DNA from: Phycisphaerae bacterium
Lineage (GTDB): Bacteria > Planctomycetota > Phycisphaerae > Sedimentisphaerales > SM23-30
DNA length: 64,000 bases
NCBI GenBank assembly: GCA_016342495.1
Contig: JAEIOG010000016.1
Coordinates: 1 to 64,000, forward strand
Direction of reading: 5' to 3'
The translations under genes were made by a program, and so were the position numbers. The notes below the pieces were generated by a model that searched no databases, had not been told where the DNA came from, and saw only the letters and a program-made list of their open reading frames with translations. Positions 8,269 to 16,905 of the stretch are shown in pieces. The number at the start of each line of letters is the position of its first letter. The stretch's first letter is position 1.

Positions 8269-9585
8269 TTATTCACTAAATTCCTTGATTATCAGAGTAT
8301 TATTCTGGCCGCCAAAGCCGAAGGAATTACTCATGGCAATCTTGACTTTGGCCTTGCGCGGGGCATTGGGCACATAGTCCAGGTCACAGACCGGGTCAGG
8401 GTTTTGCAGGTTTATGGTGGGCGGCAATACCTGGTCCCGGATAGCTAATACGCAGGTGACCAGTTCGGTCACGCCAGCGGCGGCGATCAGGTGGCCCAGC
8501 ATACTCTTGACCGAAGATACCGGAGTCTTATAAGCCTGGTCGCCAAAGGCATTTTTGATGACCTTGGTTTCAATTGAATCATTTTCGGAGGTGCTGGTGC
8601 CATGGGCACTGATATAGTCAACATCGGCAGGAGTGATCCCGGCATCAGCTAAGGCCAGCTTGACCGCTGCGGTTCCGCCGCGACCTTCATCGTGCTGGTC
8701 GGTTACCCGGAAGGCATCAGCAGTTGAGCCATAGCCGATGATTTCAGCTAAGATTGTCGCACCACGCTTTTGTGCCGATTCCAGTGATTCGATAATAATC
8801 GCTCCGGCTCCTTCGCCTAAGACAAAGCCGTCCCGGTCCACATCAAAGGGACGTGATGAAGTTTTAATATCATCATTGCGGGTGGAAAGGGCGGTCAGGC
8901 GATTAAAGCCGGTTACCCCTAAAGGGTGAATCATCGAATGGGCGCCACCGGTTATTAAAATATCAGCTTCGCCATTGCGAATCATTTCGGTGGCTTCGCC
9001 AATAGCCTGGGTCGATGCCGCACAAGCAGTCAGACAACTATAACAGGGCCCGCGGGTGCCAAAGAGATTAGCTAAATGGGCCGCAGGCATGTTGGCTTCC
9101 TGTTCGATCTCGGAATTAACTTCCATTTGTTCATTGGCGATCTGGCCCCATTGTTTCCAGTCCATTTGTCGCTTTTCTTTATTCCAGCTGAAGACACAGG
9201 CATTAATGAAACTATCGAATGCCAGTGGCCCTTCGCCAGCTCCCAGATAAATACCTACCCGGGGCATATCTACATCGTTTGTATCATTGCTGCCCGGTGC
9301 CGGTAGATTAGCCTGTTGCCAGGCCTGCAACGCCGCTCCGATCATAAAGCCACTGTTGCGGGTGGCGTGTTTGTGGTTATTACGCAACTGCTCGGGCAAT
9401 CCATCAAGAAAATTAAAATCTTTAGAGACCTGGGCGGCAAACTTTGTCGGGAAAGTTGAGGCATCAAAAAGCTCAATCATCTCGATACCGCATTGGCAAT
9501 CCATCAATGCCTGCCAGACCGTCTCAACATCAAAACCCAAGGGCGTTACCAGCCCCATACCTGTTATTACAACTCTTTTAGTCAT
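8269..9585 (-). CDS. beta-ketoacyl-ACP synthase, FabF-like, active (KS-alpha of an unusual cluster)
   Basis: Condenses acyl chains with malonyl-ACP. All thiolase-fold catalytic residues of the FabF family are present: Cys188 in CLTACAAS, His in SAHGTSTSENDS, His in KSMLGHLIAAAG. The start chosen (MTKRVVITGMG) has GGAG 9 bases upstream; an in-frame start 27 bases earlier at 9612 lacks one. At 438 residues it is longer than housekeeping FabF owing to an insertion around residues 135-165 (the region with WNKEKRQMDWKQW). It is the last gene of a five-gene operon and directly follows a KS homologue lacking all catalytic residues, an arrangement like KS-alpha/KS-beta pairs in type II PKS and aryl-polyene clusters. 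A second, ordinary fabF lies at 19299-20540. Confidence 0.88.
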   Translation of the reverse strand: MTKRVVITGMGLVTPLGFDVETVWQALMDCQCGIEMIELFDASTFPTKFAAQVSKDFNFLDGLPEQLRNNHKHATRNSGFMIGAALQAWQQANLPAPGSNDTNDVDMPRVGIYLGAGEGPLAFDSFINACVFSWNKEKRQMDWKQWGQIANEQMEVNSEIEQEANMPAAHLANLFGTRGPCYSCLTACAASTQAIGEATEMIRNGEADILITGGAHSMIHPLGVTGFNRLTALSTRNDDIKTSSRPFDVDRDGFVLGEGAGAIIIESLESAQKRGATILAEIIGYGSTADAFRVTDQHDEGRGGTAAVKLALADAGITPADVDYISAHGTSTSENDSIETKVIKNAFGDQAYKTPVSSVKSMLGHLIAAAGVTELVTCVLAIRDQVLPPTINLQNPDPVCDLDYVPNAPRKAKVKIAMSNSFGFGGQNNTLIIKEFSE

Positions 9586-9724
9586 ATCTATATACTCCGT
9601 TTTGATAGCCACGCCAGAAGTTAAAATTAAGCTTAAAAAACCATCTCTGACTCCAATATTAAAGGTATCAGGAGGGTTTGACGCTGGCGTCCGTTTTGAC
9701 TAGAATCAAAACTTACTTGCTTTC

Positions 9725-11026
9725 TTATTTTCCAATTACCGCCGCTGCGGTTTGACCGCCATGGCTATAGCAGGTAACCAGCACATTCTTGATTTCAGCT
9801 TCAGTTACCGTCGTTGGCATATTCAAGCCCAATGATTGATTGTCACAATTGATATTCGCTGGCACCTTGCCATTTTTGATAATCAATGCCGCTGTCGCAA
9901 AATCGATAGCAGAGGCACCTGCACCGCAAATACCAATTCTACTTTTGGTTGCCAGCACCGGGATTTCACCGGCCAGTTCGCCAAAGACCTTTTTAATCGC
10001 AGTCGCTTCAGCTTTGTCATCTGCGATGCGGCCTATGCCATTGGGGATAATCAAATCAATATCTTCAGGTTTTAGCCCTGCCTGATTTAACGCCGCCTGC
10101 ATGGCGATTTCACAGCCCTTGCCATCAGCTTCGCAATCAATATAGTTACTTTGATTATATGAACTGCCAAAACCTTTCAGCTCGGCATAAATCTCAGCTC
10201 CACGCTGAGTTGCCCGCTGGTATTCTTCCAGAATAACCATCGCACCGCCATCGCCCTGTACGACACCATTAGCGTTGGCATCGAAAGGTCGACAGGAACC
10301 TGCCGGGTTATCATTATCTTTGGTATTAAGCCTATCCATCAGGCAATGGCGAATCTGACCCATTGCATTTATCCGGTTTTCGGCACCGCCAGTTATCATG
10401 ATGTCGGCTTTGTCTGATGCGATATGACGATAAGCTTCGTTGATAGCCAGCATGCCGGAAACCTCACCGGAGGTGATGGCATTGCTGGGCCCTTGCAGAT
10501 CATAGATGATACTTATGTGGCAACTGGGCATATTGGGCAGGTACTTTAGCATCCACAAAGGGGTAAGGTTATTCATACCCTCGGCTCCCCATTTTTTCAT
10601 GTCGAATTTGTCGCCATCGACGCATTCACATGCAGCTAAGGTAAGCTCTTCCAGATCACAGCACATTGTCCCTGCCCCGATATTGACGCCACTGCGGGTA
10701 GGTTCGATATCGATAGGCCCATCGGGATTGTCCGCCCGGGTCTTTAAACCGGCATCTTTCATCGCACTATCAGTTGCGATCACCGCAAAGATGATATCGC
10801 GACTCATCAGCTTGGCTGCTTTGCGATGTGATTTTGGCAGAAACTTATTAACTTTGACCTCAGGTGCTTCACCGCCAACCTGGCAGCTGAAACTTACCGG
10901 ATCAAATGATTTGATACGATCAATGCCAACTTTTCCTTCAAGCAGACCATTGAAATATTCATCTTTATCTGCACCCAGAGCATTGATTATACCCAGCCCT
11001 GAGATGACTACACGACGTTTAGACAT
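9725..11026 (-). CDS. ketosynthase homologue lacking catalytic residues (chain-length-factor-like)
   Basis: 433 residues with clear FabF-type ends (RRVVISGLGIINALG; GGQTAAAVIGK) and the usual glycine-rich ITGGAENRIN and CRPFDANANGVVQGDGGA blocks. The active-site Cys position is Glu188 (GPSNAITSGEVSG), the first His motif reads NGIGRIADD, and the second reads KSRIGICGAGAS, so all three catalytic residues of the Cys-His-His triad are replaced. By analogy with chain-length factors (KS-beta), it probably dimerises with the neighbouring active KS and shapes the product-chain pocket. In PKS KS-beta the Cys is usually replaced by Gln; Glu is a further deviation. It is translated between the second FabZ and the active KS. 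Confidence 0.85.
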   Translation of the reverse strand: MSKRRVVISGLGIINALGADKDEYFNGLLEGKVGIDRIKSFDPVSFSCQVGGEAPEVKVNKFLPKSHRKAAKLMSRDIIFAVIATDSAMKDAGLKTRADNPDGPIDIEPTRSGVNIGAGTMCCDLEELTLAACECVDGDKFDMKKWGAEGMNNLTPLWMLKYLPNMPSCHISIIYDLQGPSNAITSGEVSGMLAINEAYRHIASDKADIMITGGAENRINAMGQIRHCLMDRLNTKDNDNPAGSCRPFDANANGVVQGDGGAMVILEEYQRATQRGAEIYAELKGFGSSYNQSNYIDCEADGKGCEIAMQAALNQAGLKPEDIDLIIPNGIGRIADDKAEATAIKKVFGELAGEIPVLATKSRIGICGAGASAIDFATAALIIKNGKVPANINCDNQSLGLNMPTTVTEAEIKNVLVTCYSHGGQTAAAVIGK

Positions 11027-11056
11027 TTCAGTTTATTCTCCTGATAATTCTATTCT

Positions 11057-11078
11057 GGTAGGATGGGCTTTGCCCATA
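11057..11078 (-). repeat. short palindromic repeat related to 831-848
   Basis: GGTAGGATGGGCTTTGCCC is the reverse complement of the terminal palindrome of the dispersed repeat at 791-848 (GGGCACAGCCCATCCTACC). It lies between the second fabZ and the KS-beta-like gene and can form a GGGC/GCCC hairpin in the operon transcript. Confidence 0.5.
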
Positions 11079-11109
11079 CTGTTAAATTCAGTCAGTCAAA
11101 CCGACCTGG

Positions 11110-11595
11110 TCAGTTAGACTGTTTATATTCTTTTGGTAAATAATGGGTCAGTTGATTCATAAACTGTTCATTAAATACAAAGTTTTCTTCCGGGAATTCC
11201 ACCCCCGCCATATTATTATCTACATGGCTGAACAGCATCGAAATCTCGGCTATCAAGGTATCGCCGCAGGTGATTGTGCCTTTGATTGAAGCGGCCTCAT
11301 CAGCGATATTATCAAATTCAGCTTCATAATACAGCTGATCGCCAGGCCGCACCATCTCGAAAAATTTAGCTTTGCCGATTTTAGCCAGCAAAACCTTTTC
11401 TTTGAAGTTGCGAATCTGTCCAACCAGGATCCCCCCGGTTTGGGCCATCCCTTCGATCATCAATGATTCAGGCATAACCGGATATGCCTGATAGTGATCG
11501 TGCAGATGTTCTTCGGCCAGCGTTACATTTTTTACTGCCACAGCTCTTTTGCCGGGCTCAAACTCAATAAATTTATCTATCCAGAACCAACGCAT
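11110..11595 (-). CDS. FabZ-like 3-hydroxyacyl-ACP dehydratase (second of two)
   Basis: A 161-residue hot-dog-fold dehydratase that removes water from 3-hydroxyacyl-ACP. His34 in DHYQAYPVMP and Glu48 in LMIEGMAQ are spaced 14 residues apart, as the catalytic His and Glu are in E. coli FabZ. The N-terminus starts at once with the central-strand region (MRWFWIDKFIEFEPGK), and the C-terminus has about 20 extra residues after the fold (FNEQFMNQLTHYLPKEY). It is similar in layout to the first dehydratase of the operon at 12135-12605, suggesting duplication and possibly a heterodimer. A hairpin between acp and this gene (11630-11654) may reduce its expression. Confidence 0.87.
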   Translation of the reverse strand: MRWFWIDKFIEFEPGKRAVAVKNVTLAEEHLHDHYQAYPVMPESLMIEGMAQTGGILVGQIRNFKEKVLLAKIGKAKFFEMVRPGDQLYYEAEFDNIADEAASIKGTITCGDTLIAEISMLFSHVDNNMAGVEFPEENFVFNEQFMNQLTHYLPKEYKQSN

Positions 11596-11629
11596 CTATT
11601 TAATAATTCCAGTCATATTAATGTTTAAA

Positions 11630-11654
11630 AACCCCCCGAGTTTATCGGGAGGTT
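11630..11654 (-). terminator. intra-operon terminator/attenuator hairpin
   Basis: AACCCCCCGA (11630-11639) pairs with TCGGGAGGTT (11645-11654) with one wobble pair. In the minus direction it is followed by TTTTAAAC. It lies between the long ACP gene and the second fabZ, so it may give more ACP transcript than downstream transcript. Confidence 0.6.
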
Positions 11655-11717
11655 ATTGTCTGTTTTTTGAAATTGTACTATTGTAGCTAAAGGCACAAGT
11701 AGTCCTGTTAGCTTAAC

Positions 11718-12107
11718 TTAGTTGATTTTTCCAGCGATAAACTTGACGATTGACTCAACGGTAAATAAATCTGTGATCTTATTTATGTCAGGGTCAGCTT
11801 CAAATTCCGAAAAGTCAACGTGAGGCATAGTCTCTTTGAATTGAGCGATGCCAGCTGCGGTAACTTTGCCATCCTGAACCAGCTCACTATTACCCATCAT
11901 CGCTTCAGCTGGGAATAATTCTTCGCGGGGGATCTGAATATCAAACTCTTTTTCGAGTCTGAATACGATATCCAGAAAGTCAATACTTTCTGCGCCAAGA
12001 TCACCCATAAGGGTTGATTGTAGTGTTACTTCATCATCATCAACACCTAAAGCGTCAACTAGATTTTCCTGGACTTTTTCAAAAATTTCTTCTGAAGTCA
12101 TAGACAT
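11718..12107 (-). CDS. long acyl carrier protein of the KS-CLF cluster
   Basis: A 129-residue ACP. The phosphopantetheine-attachment Ser lies in LGAESIDFLDIVF (about residue 41), with typical helix II acidic residues following. Compared with an ordinary 78-residue ACP it has an extra stretch of about 45 residues between helices II and III (FPAEAMMGNSELVQ through FEADPDINKI). The start has a strong GGAGG 11 bases upstream (12119-12123), supporting the first of two close ATGs. It sits between two dehydratases and upstream of the KS pair, so it is probably the dedicated carrier of this pathway, distinct from AcpP at 18955 and the third ACP at 21098. Confidence 0.88.
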   Translation of the reverse strand: MSMTSEEIFEKVQENLVDALGVDDDEVTLQSTLMGDLGAESIDFLDIVFRLEKEFDIQIPREELFPAEAMMGNSELVQDGKVTAAGIAQFKETMPHVDFSEFEADPDINKITDLFTVESIVKFIAGKIN

Positions 12108-12134
12108 AGCAGGTATAACCTCCTGGAAAGGAAA

Positions 12135-12605
12135 TTAGCAGGCACCAACTAATTTGGCCTGCTGTTTTAATTCATTTATTAGTCTGACATCTACATCCGC
12201 CAGATCTTTATCTTTATCTGCAAGATTGAAGTGGCGCAACTTTAGCCTGGCTTCAACCATGATTATATCGTTACTGGTGGTTTTAGCAACAAAAGAGCTG
12301 GAATTTTCATCGATCTTTTTTGCGATCAATTCCATCCTTAAGGTATTGCCGGGTTTTACCAGATTTTTATATTTTACATTGACCGCTTCATCCAGGACAA
12401 TCATCGATTGGCGGAAATCATTAGTCACTCTCACCAGCATCGCCGCTGACTGAACCAGTGCCTCAATCGATAAAACACCCGGAAGTACCGGAAAGGCCGG
12501 AAAATGATCCTGAAGATATTCTTCGGCCAATGTAATATTTTTTATCGCCACGATTTTTTTACCGGGCTCTAATTCTTCTACTCTGTCAAGCAATATAAAT
12601 CGCAT
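12135..12605 (-). CDS. FabZ-like 3-hydroxyacyl-ACP dehydratase (first of two)
   Basis: 156 residues with hot-dog fold. The catalytic block is DHFPAFPVLPGVLSIEALVQ with His34 and Glu48. It is promoter-proximal in the five-gene minus operon (fabZ - acp - fabZ - KS-beta-like - KS). The extension after the fold (ADKDKDLADVDVRLINELKQ) is acidic then helical and unlike E. coli FabZ. Since no other fabZ is seen in the window, one of these two might also serve primary fatty-acid synthesis together with the fabH-fabD-fabG operon 2 kb away. Confidence 0.9.
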   Translation of the reverse strand: MRFILLDRVEELEPGKKIVAIKNITLAEEYLQDHFPAFPVLPGVLSIEALVQSAAMLVRVTNDFRQSMIVLDEAVNVKYKNLVKPGNTLRMELIAKKIDENSSSFVAKTTSNDIIMVEARLKLRHFNLADKDKDLADVDVRLINELKQQAKLVGAC

Positions 12606-12701
12606 TAACTACTTTCTAATTCCTGTTTTTTGATATTCTTACGTTTGCAGTCTCTCTACAATGATAACAGGGCTATTTTAGTGACCAATATTCAAATTTC
12701 C

Positions 12702-12730
12702 AGTATATTTTTGACGTTTTTGCAATGTAA
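12702..12730 (-). promoter_or_regulatory. candidate promoter of the fabZ-acp-KS operon
   Basis: Reading the minus strand, TTACAT, 17 bases, TATACT, about 100 bases upstream of the first fabZ. The -10 matches consensus at five of six positions; the -35 is poor, so this is tentative. Confidence 0.3.
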
Positions 12731-12781
12731 CTGTCTTAACACTGTATTTAAAAAATTGATTTTGGCCAATATTTACAAAAA

Positions 12782-12811
12782 AAGCCGACCGTTTCAAATA
12801 AACGTCGGCTT
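12782..12811 (-). terminator. terminator of the small basic protein gene
   Basis: AAGCCGAC (12782-12789) pairs with GTCGGCTT (12804-12811), extended by GTTT/AAAC past a bulged C. The plus-strand A-run at 12776-12783 gives a T-run in the minus transcript. Confidence 0.75.
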
Positions 12812-12888
12812 GTATAGCAATGATCATATAAACAACCCATGTCACAACCAGAGTGAAACTCTTATTGGCCGGATCGCAAATCTCAGTA

Positions 12889-13098
12889 TTACTTTTCTTC
12901 TTCTTTAGGGCCTTTGACTTTTTTCTTCTTACCGGCTGCGGGTTTGTAATGAGCTACTTTTTGCAGACCAAAGATTGAATTTTGACCTTCTTCCCATTTT
13001 CCTGCATCAATAAGTTTCAGTAAACGTTCTTCTCTATTTAGAACATTACGATGACGCGAAAGTAAGGAAGCACTTTTTAATGAACGATCAACTGACAT
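12889..13098 (-). CDS. small basic protein of the PVC bacterial group
   Basis: A 69-residue lysine/arginine-rich protein starting MSVDRSLKSASLLSRHRNVLNREER. The RHRNVL(T/N)R-ER pattern matches a small basic protein family known from planctomycetes, verrucomicrobia and chlamydiae, whose molecular role is not established. The C-terminus has a lysine-rich, possibly disordered tail (AAGKKKKVKGPKEEEK). It is transcribed alone, with a terminator behind it. Useful as a taxonomic pointer to the PVC superphylum. Confidence 0.75.
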   Translation of the reverse strand: MSVDRSLKSASLLSRHRNVLNREERLLKLIDAGKWEEGQNSIFGLQKVAHYKPAAGKKKKVKGPKEEEK

Positions 13099-13336
13099 TT
13101 TATTACTCCTATTGATTAATGACTCAAACAGCCATAAATCGCTTATTTACAATAATTTACACGCAATCATGCCGTGGACTGCGTTGGTAAAGAGCGGTAT
13201 TATAGCAGATTCCCGGGATTTGTGAATAGAATTTTTGGTTTTTATTTCATAAAATCCAAGTTTATCGTTTTTTAATCATAAACGCATGCCAAATCTGATC
13301 CTACAGTAAGGCACTGACTAGGCCAATGCCCAAACC

Positions 13337-14119
13337 CTAATTAGAAAAATCAATCTTTGATACATTTTTCGTCACATTATATGCATAGGCACCCTGAAAG
13401 TTATCTTTGAGCGTGTAATTTGGAGCTCCATTGGGGCGGTTTGCAATATAAAGCCGGCCCACTTCTTCTATCTTGGCTTTAAGGCTAAGACATGCCTGAG
13501 AAGATTGCGAGGCAAATGTTGCAGTTGTGGTAGCCACATAATTATTTGATAATTTACCTATAGTGATGGGCAGCCCATTGTTATCGAAGAATTCTTTGAT
13601 AAAACTAACTTCAGCTTTTGTGCCTGCACAAATCACAAAGCAATTGCCTGTTCTTGCTGTTACTGCAGGGGCAGGTTTGTCTTCATGCCGGGGAATTACT
13701 GATCCGGTTGGCTCAGAACCCTCTAATGTCGTAATTTCCTTTGCGGGTCCTGCATCAGGATCTCCTGTAGCTACTTCCGAATCGCTTCCATCTGGTTTAT
13801 TTTCGCCATTACCGCTCATAATAATGAAACCTATGACTAATAAAGCGGATAACACTATTGATGCCAAGGCTATCATCAGCGTCCTTGGGCCTTTTAGTCG
13901 ACGTGGTTCATATTCCTGATGCGAGTTTTCAGAGGTATCCTGTAATTCAACCGGTTTACTGCTCATAATCATACCGTCCGGCGCGGTATTCTGGTATTTT
14001 TTACTGGAATTGCGGTTATTTGCCGCCTGCTGAGCGGTATTATTGACCCATTCTGGTGTCTTAAATTTGTCCTTTTCGATCAGATCTATCAGGGTAGGTT
14101 TATCTTTTTTTCCAGCCAT
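13337..14119 (-). CDS. hypothetical single-pass membrane protein
   Basis: 260 residues. The N-terminal 78 residues are hydrophilic, rich in Asn/Gln/Ser/Lys and probably cytoplasmic. One membrane segment (about 80-102, LMIALASIVLSALLVIGFII) is followed by an acidic Pro/Gly/Ser-rich linker and a C-terminal domain of about 110 residues starting near TGNCFVICAG. That domain, with KAEVSFIKEFFDNNGLPITIG and alternation suggesting strand-helix repeats, is reminiscent of SPOR-type peptidoglycan-binding domains but is not a confident match. It is divergent from rpmF-plsX. Confidence 0.7.
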   Translation of the reverse strand: MAGKKDKPTLIDLIEKDKFKTPEWVNNTAQQAANNRNSSKKYQNTAPDGMIMSSKPVELQDTSENSHQEYEPRRLKGPRTLMIALASIVLSALLVIGFIIMSGNGENKPDGSDSEVATGDPDAGPAKEITTLEGSEPTGSVIPRHEDKPAPAVTARTGNCFVICAGTKAEVSFIKEFFDNNGLPITIGKLSNNYVATTTATFASQSSQACLSLKAKIEEVGRLYIANRPNGAPNYTLKDNFQGAYAYNVTKNVSKIDFSN

Positions 14120-14452
14120 TTTGGCACCACTATATAAATTATGTTTTAAATTTGTTCAAAATCAAGAAATTTCCATGTTCAAATCTACCAGAAACCCACT
14201 CCCATTGCAAAAAGAATTTGCATCTATTTTCTAATTCAAAGATTATCTGTTGCATTTGCGCCACAACTCATTTAGTGCTTTCAACTTATCCTGCTTAATT
14301 CTCTATTAAGAAAACCCGCATATTTCTCTTGACAAAAAGGCTTCATTTCAATATCCTTTCTCAATTGTCGAGTCATCGGCCATGTTGCGCCTATGTAAAC
14401 TCGATTGGCAACAGAAGTATAAAGTATTATTTGTAAAGAATTTAGGTGAAAA
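14120..14452. other. divergent intergenic region upstream of rpmF
   Basis: 333 AT-rich bases between the divergent membrane-protein gene and rpmF. TTGGCA (14405-14410) and TATTAT (14425-14430) lie near the rpmF start but only 14 bases apart, so no promoter is claimed. No repeat or additional gene is seen. Confidence 0.4.
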
Positions 14453-14626
14453 ATGCTACCAGTAAAAAAGACATCAAAAAGTCGTACCCGCACTCGTCGC
14501 AGTCATCATGCGATGAAGCCAGTTAATTATACCTTATGTGATAATTGTGGTAGTGCCAAATTGCCTCACGCTGTATGCGGAAAATGTGGCTATCTGAACA
14601 AATCGCAGACATTTGCTAAAGGCTAA
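14453..14626 (+). CDS. rpmF: 50S ribosomal protein L32 (bL32)
   Basis: A 57-residue ribosomal protein. The N-terminus MLPVKKTSKSRTRTRRSHHA is the basic bL32 signature, followed by a zinc ribbon CDNCG...CGKCG. It is 71 bases upstream of plsX, the common rpmF-plsX-fab arrangement that couples ribosome and lipid synthesis. The retained four Cys suggest the zinc-binding form. Confidence 0.95.
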   Translation: MLPVKKTSKSRTRTRRSHHAMKPVNYTLCDNCGSAKLPHAVCGKCGYLNKSQTFAKG

Positions 14627-14697
14627 TAAGATTTAGTTCTGTTTTTTGTTTTATTTAGTGACAGTCCCTGGTTCACCAGGAAGAAGGATATATTTAC

Positions 14698-15693
14698 ATG
14701 CGAATAGCTGTCGATGCCATGGGTGGCGATAATGCACCGCAACAAATTATTGAAGGTGTGATTCAGGCTTTACCAGAAATAGGTGAAGATCAGATTGTGC
14801 TGGTTGGTGATAAATCGGTAATTAAGTCGCAGTTAGATAGTCAGTTTCCATCTTGGCAGGATAGAATTTCTGTTGTCCATGCCTCTGAAGTGGTGGATAT
14901 GAATGACTCGCCGGTGGATGCCCTTAGACGCAAAAAAGACAGTTCTATTGCCGTGATGACTAAATTAGTTGCTTGTGGTGATGCTGAAATCGTTTTAAGT
15001 GCTGGCAATACCGGTGCTTTTGTCGCTGCCTCCCAAATGTCTATGCGGCTATTACCTGGTGTTTCAAGACCGGGTATCTTAGTTGCCTTTCCTACTGTCA
15101 AGGGTCCAATTGTCCTGATCGACGTTGGTTCTAATGTCAGCCCTAAAGCTATTCATTTCTATGAATACGCATTGATGGCCGATGTATATTGCCGCGAAAT
15201 GTTTGGCGACCAGAATCCTAGCATTGGACTGATTAACATTGGTGAAGAAGAAGCAAAAGGCACTTCATTGCTCAAAACTGTTAATAAACTCCTCCGCGAT
15301 GATAAAAGTCTCAATTTTGTTGGCAATATCGAACCACGTGAATTGCTCGACCGCCCAGCGGAAATTCTGGTTTGTGATGGTTTTATCGGCAATATCGTCC
15401 TTAAGCTCACCGAAGGTGTTTCGGCCAGCTTATTCAAATATATTGCTAAAGAATTCGCTGAACAGAAGCCCGAACTTTTGCCTCATTTTAAACCAGTTGT
15501 TGAAAAAATCTATGCTAAGCATGATTATGTAGAATATGGCGGAGCTCCCTTATTAGGGGTCAATGGTCATACGTTCATTTGCCATGGCAGAAGTGATGCC
15601 CGCGCTATTAAAAATGCGATTCTCGTGGCACTTAAGCATGCTAAATCCGGCATCAATGATAAAATAGTAGAACGACTTAAAGCTGCAAGGTAA
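14698..15693 (+). CDS. plsX: phosphate acyltransferase PlsX
   Basis: Converts acyl-ACP to acyl-phosphate, the acyl donor for PlsY in phosphatidic-acid synthesis; peripheral membrane enzyme. 331 residues, normal length. Signature features are MRIAVDAMGGDNAP at the start, then SAGNTGAF, RPGILVAFPT, LIDVGSN, NIGEEEAKGTSL, VCDGFIGNIVLK and the end CHGRSDARAIKNAI. An AAGGA-type ribosome-binding site precedes the ATG. It lies between rpmF and fabH, which is the standard gene order. Confidence 0.97.
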   Translation: MRIAVDAMGGDNAPQQIIEGVIQALPEIGEDQIVLVGDKSVIKSQLDSQFPSWQDRISVVHASEVVDMNDSPVDALRRKKDSSIAVMTKLVACGDAEIVLSAGNTGAFVAASQMSMRLLPGVSRPGILVAFPTVKGPIVLIDVGSNVSPKAIHFYEYALMADVYCREMFGDQNPSIGLINIGEEEAKGTSLLKTVNKLLRDDKSLNFVGNIEPRELLDRPAEILVCDGFIGNIVLKLTEGVSASLFKYIAKEFAEQKPELLPHFKPVVEKIYAKHDYVEYGGAPLLGVNGHTFICHGRSDARAIKNAILVALKHAKSGINDKIVERLKAAR

Positions 15694-15841
15694 TAAATCA
15701 GCCGCGAATCTGTAAATATGGTTCTCGGCTGTTTTCATGTCTGCCAAAAAGGTCTGATAACAATTTCAGGTCATAAAACAAGTGGTTTATGACCTGTAAT
15801 CATTTACGATAACAAACATATTTAATATAAATGGAACGATT

Positions 15842-16861
15842 ATGGCGAATTTTAAAAACGGCCAACTCTTAAATTCTAAATACCGTGCGGTTCTTACAGG
15901 AACTGGCAGCTTTCTGCCTGAAAAAGTTCTGAGCAATCTCGACCTTGAGAAACTAGTTGATACTTCTGATGAATGGATACAAACCAGAACCGGTATTAAA
16001 AACAGAAGAATCGCTGATGACGATCAAACCACAGCAACCCTTGCCATCGAAGCCAGTAAAAGAGCTCTTGAAGCGGCAAATATTGACGCTGCTGATCTTG
16101 ATATGATTATTTGTGCGACCATTACCCCGGAAATGACTTTTCCCTCAACGGCTTGTTTTGTTCAAGAGGGCATCGGCGCTATTGGCTGCTGTGCCTTTGA
16201 TCTTCAGGCTGCCTGCAGTGGTTTCACTTATGGTATCAGCGTCGCTACTTCTATGATTAGCTCTGGAATGGCCAAAAATATTCTCGTTATTGGTGTTGAA
16301 ACTCTTTCCAGAATTACCAGTTATCAGGATCGCGGCAGCTGTATCCTTTTTGGTGATGGTGCTGGCGCAGCGGTCTTTACTGCCGAAGAAACTACCGAAA
16401 ACGGCGTTGTATATTGTGATTGTGGTGCCGATGGTAGTGGTGCTGAAACTCTCATTTGCAGAGCTTATGGTAGCCGCCATCCAGTTGGTAAAGAATTGCC
16501 AAACCCTGACATGATTTATATGGAAATCAATGGTCGCGAAACTTATAATGTTGCTACGCGGCAGATAGTCAAATCTGTCAAGGAAGCTCTTAAAACTTTA
16601 AATGTTACTATTGATGATGTTGATTTAGTTATCCCTCATCAAATGAACGCTCGTATCATGGAAGCAGTTGTTAAAAGACTTAAAATGCCCGAAGAGAAAA
16701 TGTTCAGTAATATTGCTAATTATGGTAATACCTCTGCGGCTTCCATCGCTATTGCTTTGGATGAAGCGGTTCGACAGGGCGATATTGAAAAGGGTGACCT
16801 GGTAGTGCTGGTAGCCTTTGGTGGTGGCCTGACCTGGGGCGTTAATGCCTTTAGGTACTAA
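15842..16861 (+). CDS. fabH: beta-ketoacyl-ACP synthase III
   Basis: Starts fatty-acid chains by condensing acetyl-CoA (or another acyl-CoA) with malonyl-ACP. 339 residues. Catalytic Cys in LQAACSGFTYG, His in VIPHQMNARI and Asn in NYGNTSAAS are all present, as is the N-terminal GTGSFLPE...TSDEWIQTRTGI block. The gene order plsX-fabH-fabD-fabG-acpP-fabF is canonical. The 148-base gap behind plsX has an imperfect inverted repeat in its middle (AGGTCATAAAACAAGTGG / TTTATGACCT) that could be a hairpin. Confidence 0.97.
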   Translation: MANFKNGQLLNSKYRAVLTGTGSFLPEKVLSNLDLEKLVDTSDEWIQTRTGIKNRRIADDDQTTATLAIEASKRALEAANIDAADLDMIICATITPEMTFPSTACFVQEGIGAIGCCAFDLQAACSGFTYGISVATSMISSGMAKNILVIGVETLSRITSYQDRGSCILFGDGAGAAVFTAEETTENGVVYCDCGADGSGAETLICRAYGSRHPVGKELPNPDMIYMEINGRETYNVATRQIVKSVKEALKTLNVTIDDVDLVIPHQMNARIMEAVVKRLKMPEEKMFSNIANYGNTSAASIAIALDEAVRQGDIEKGDLVVLVAFGGGLTWGVNAFRY

Positions 16862-16905
16862 CTTATTCAAACTGAGATCTCGGTTTAAGCAAAAGGAATT
16901 GAAAA

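Noticed and set aside
14281-14493. Minus-strand frame overlapping rpmF
   Set aside because: The bL32 gene on the plus strand explains this DNA.
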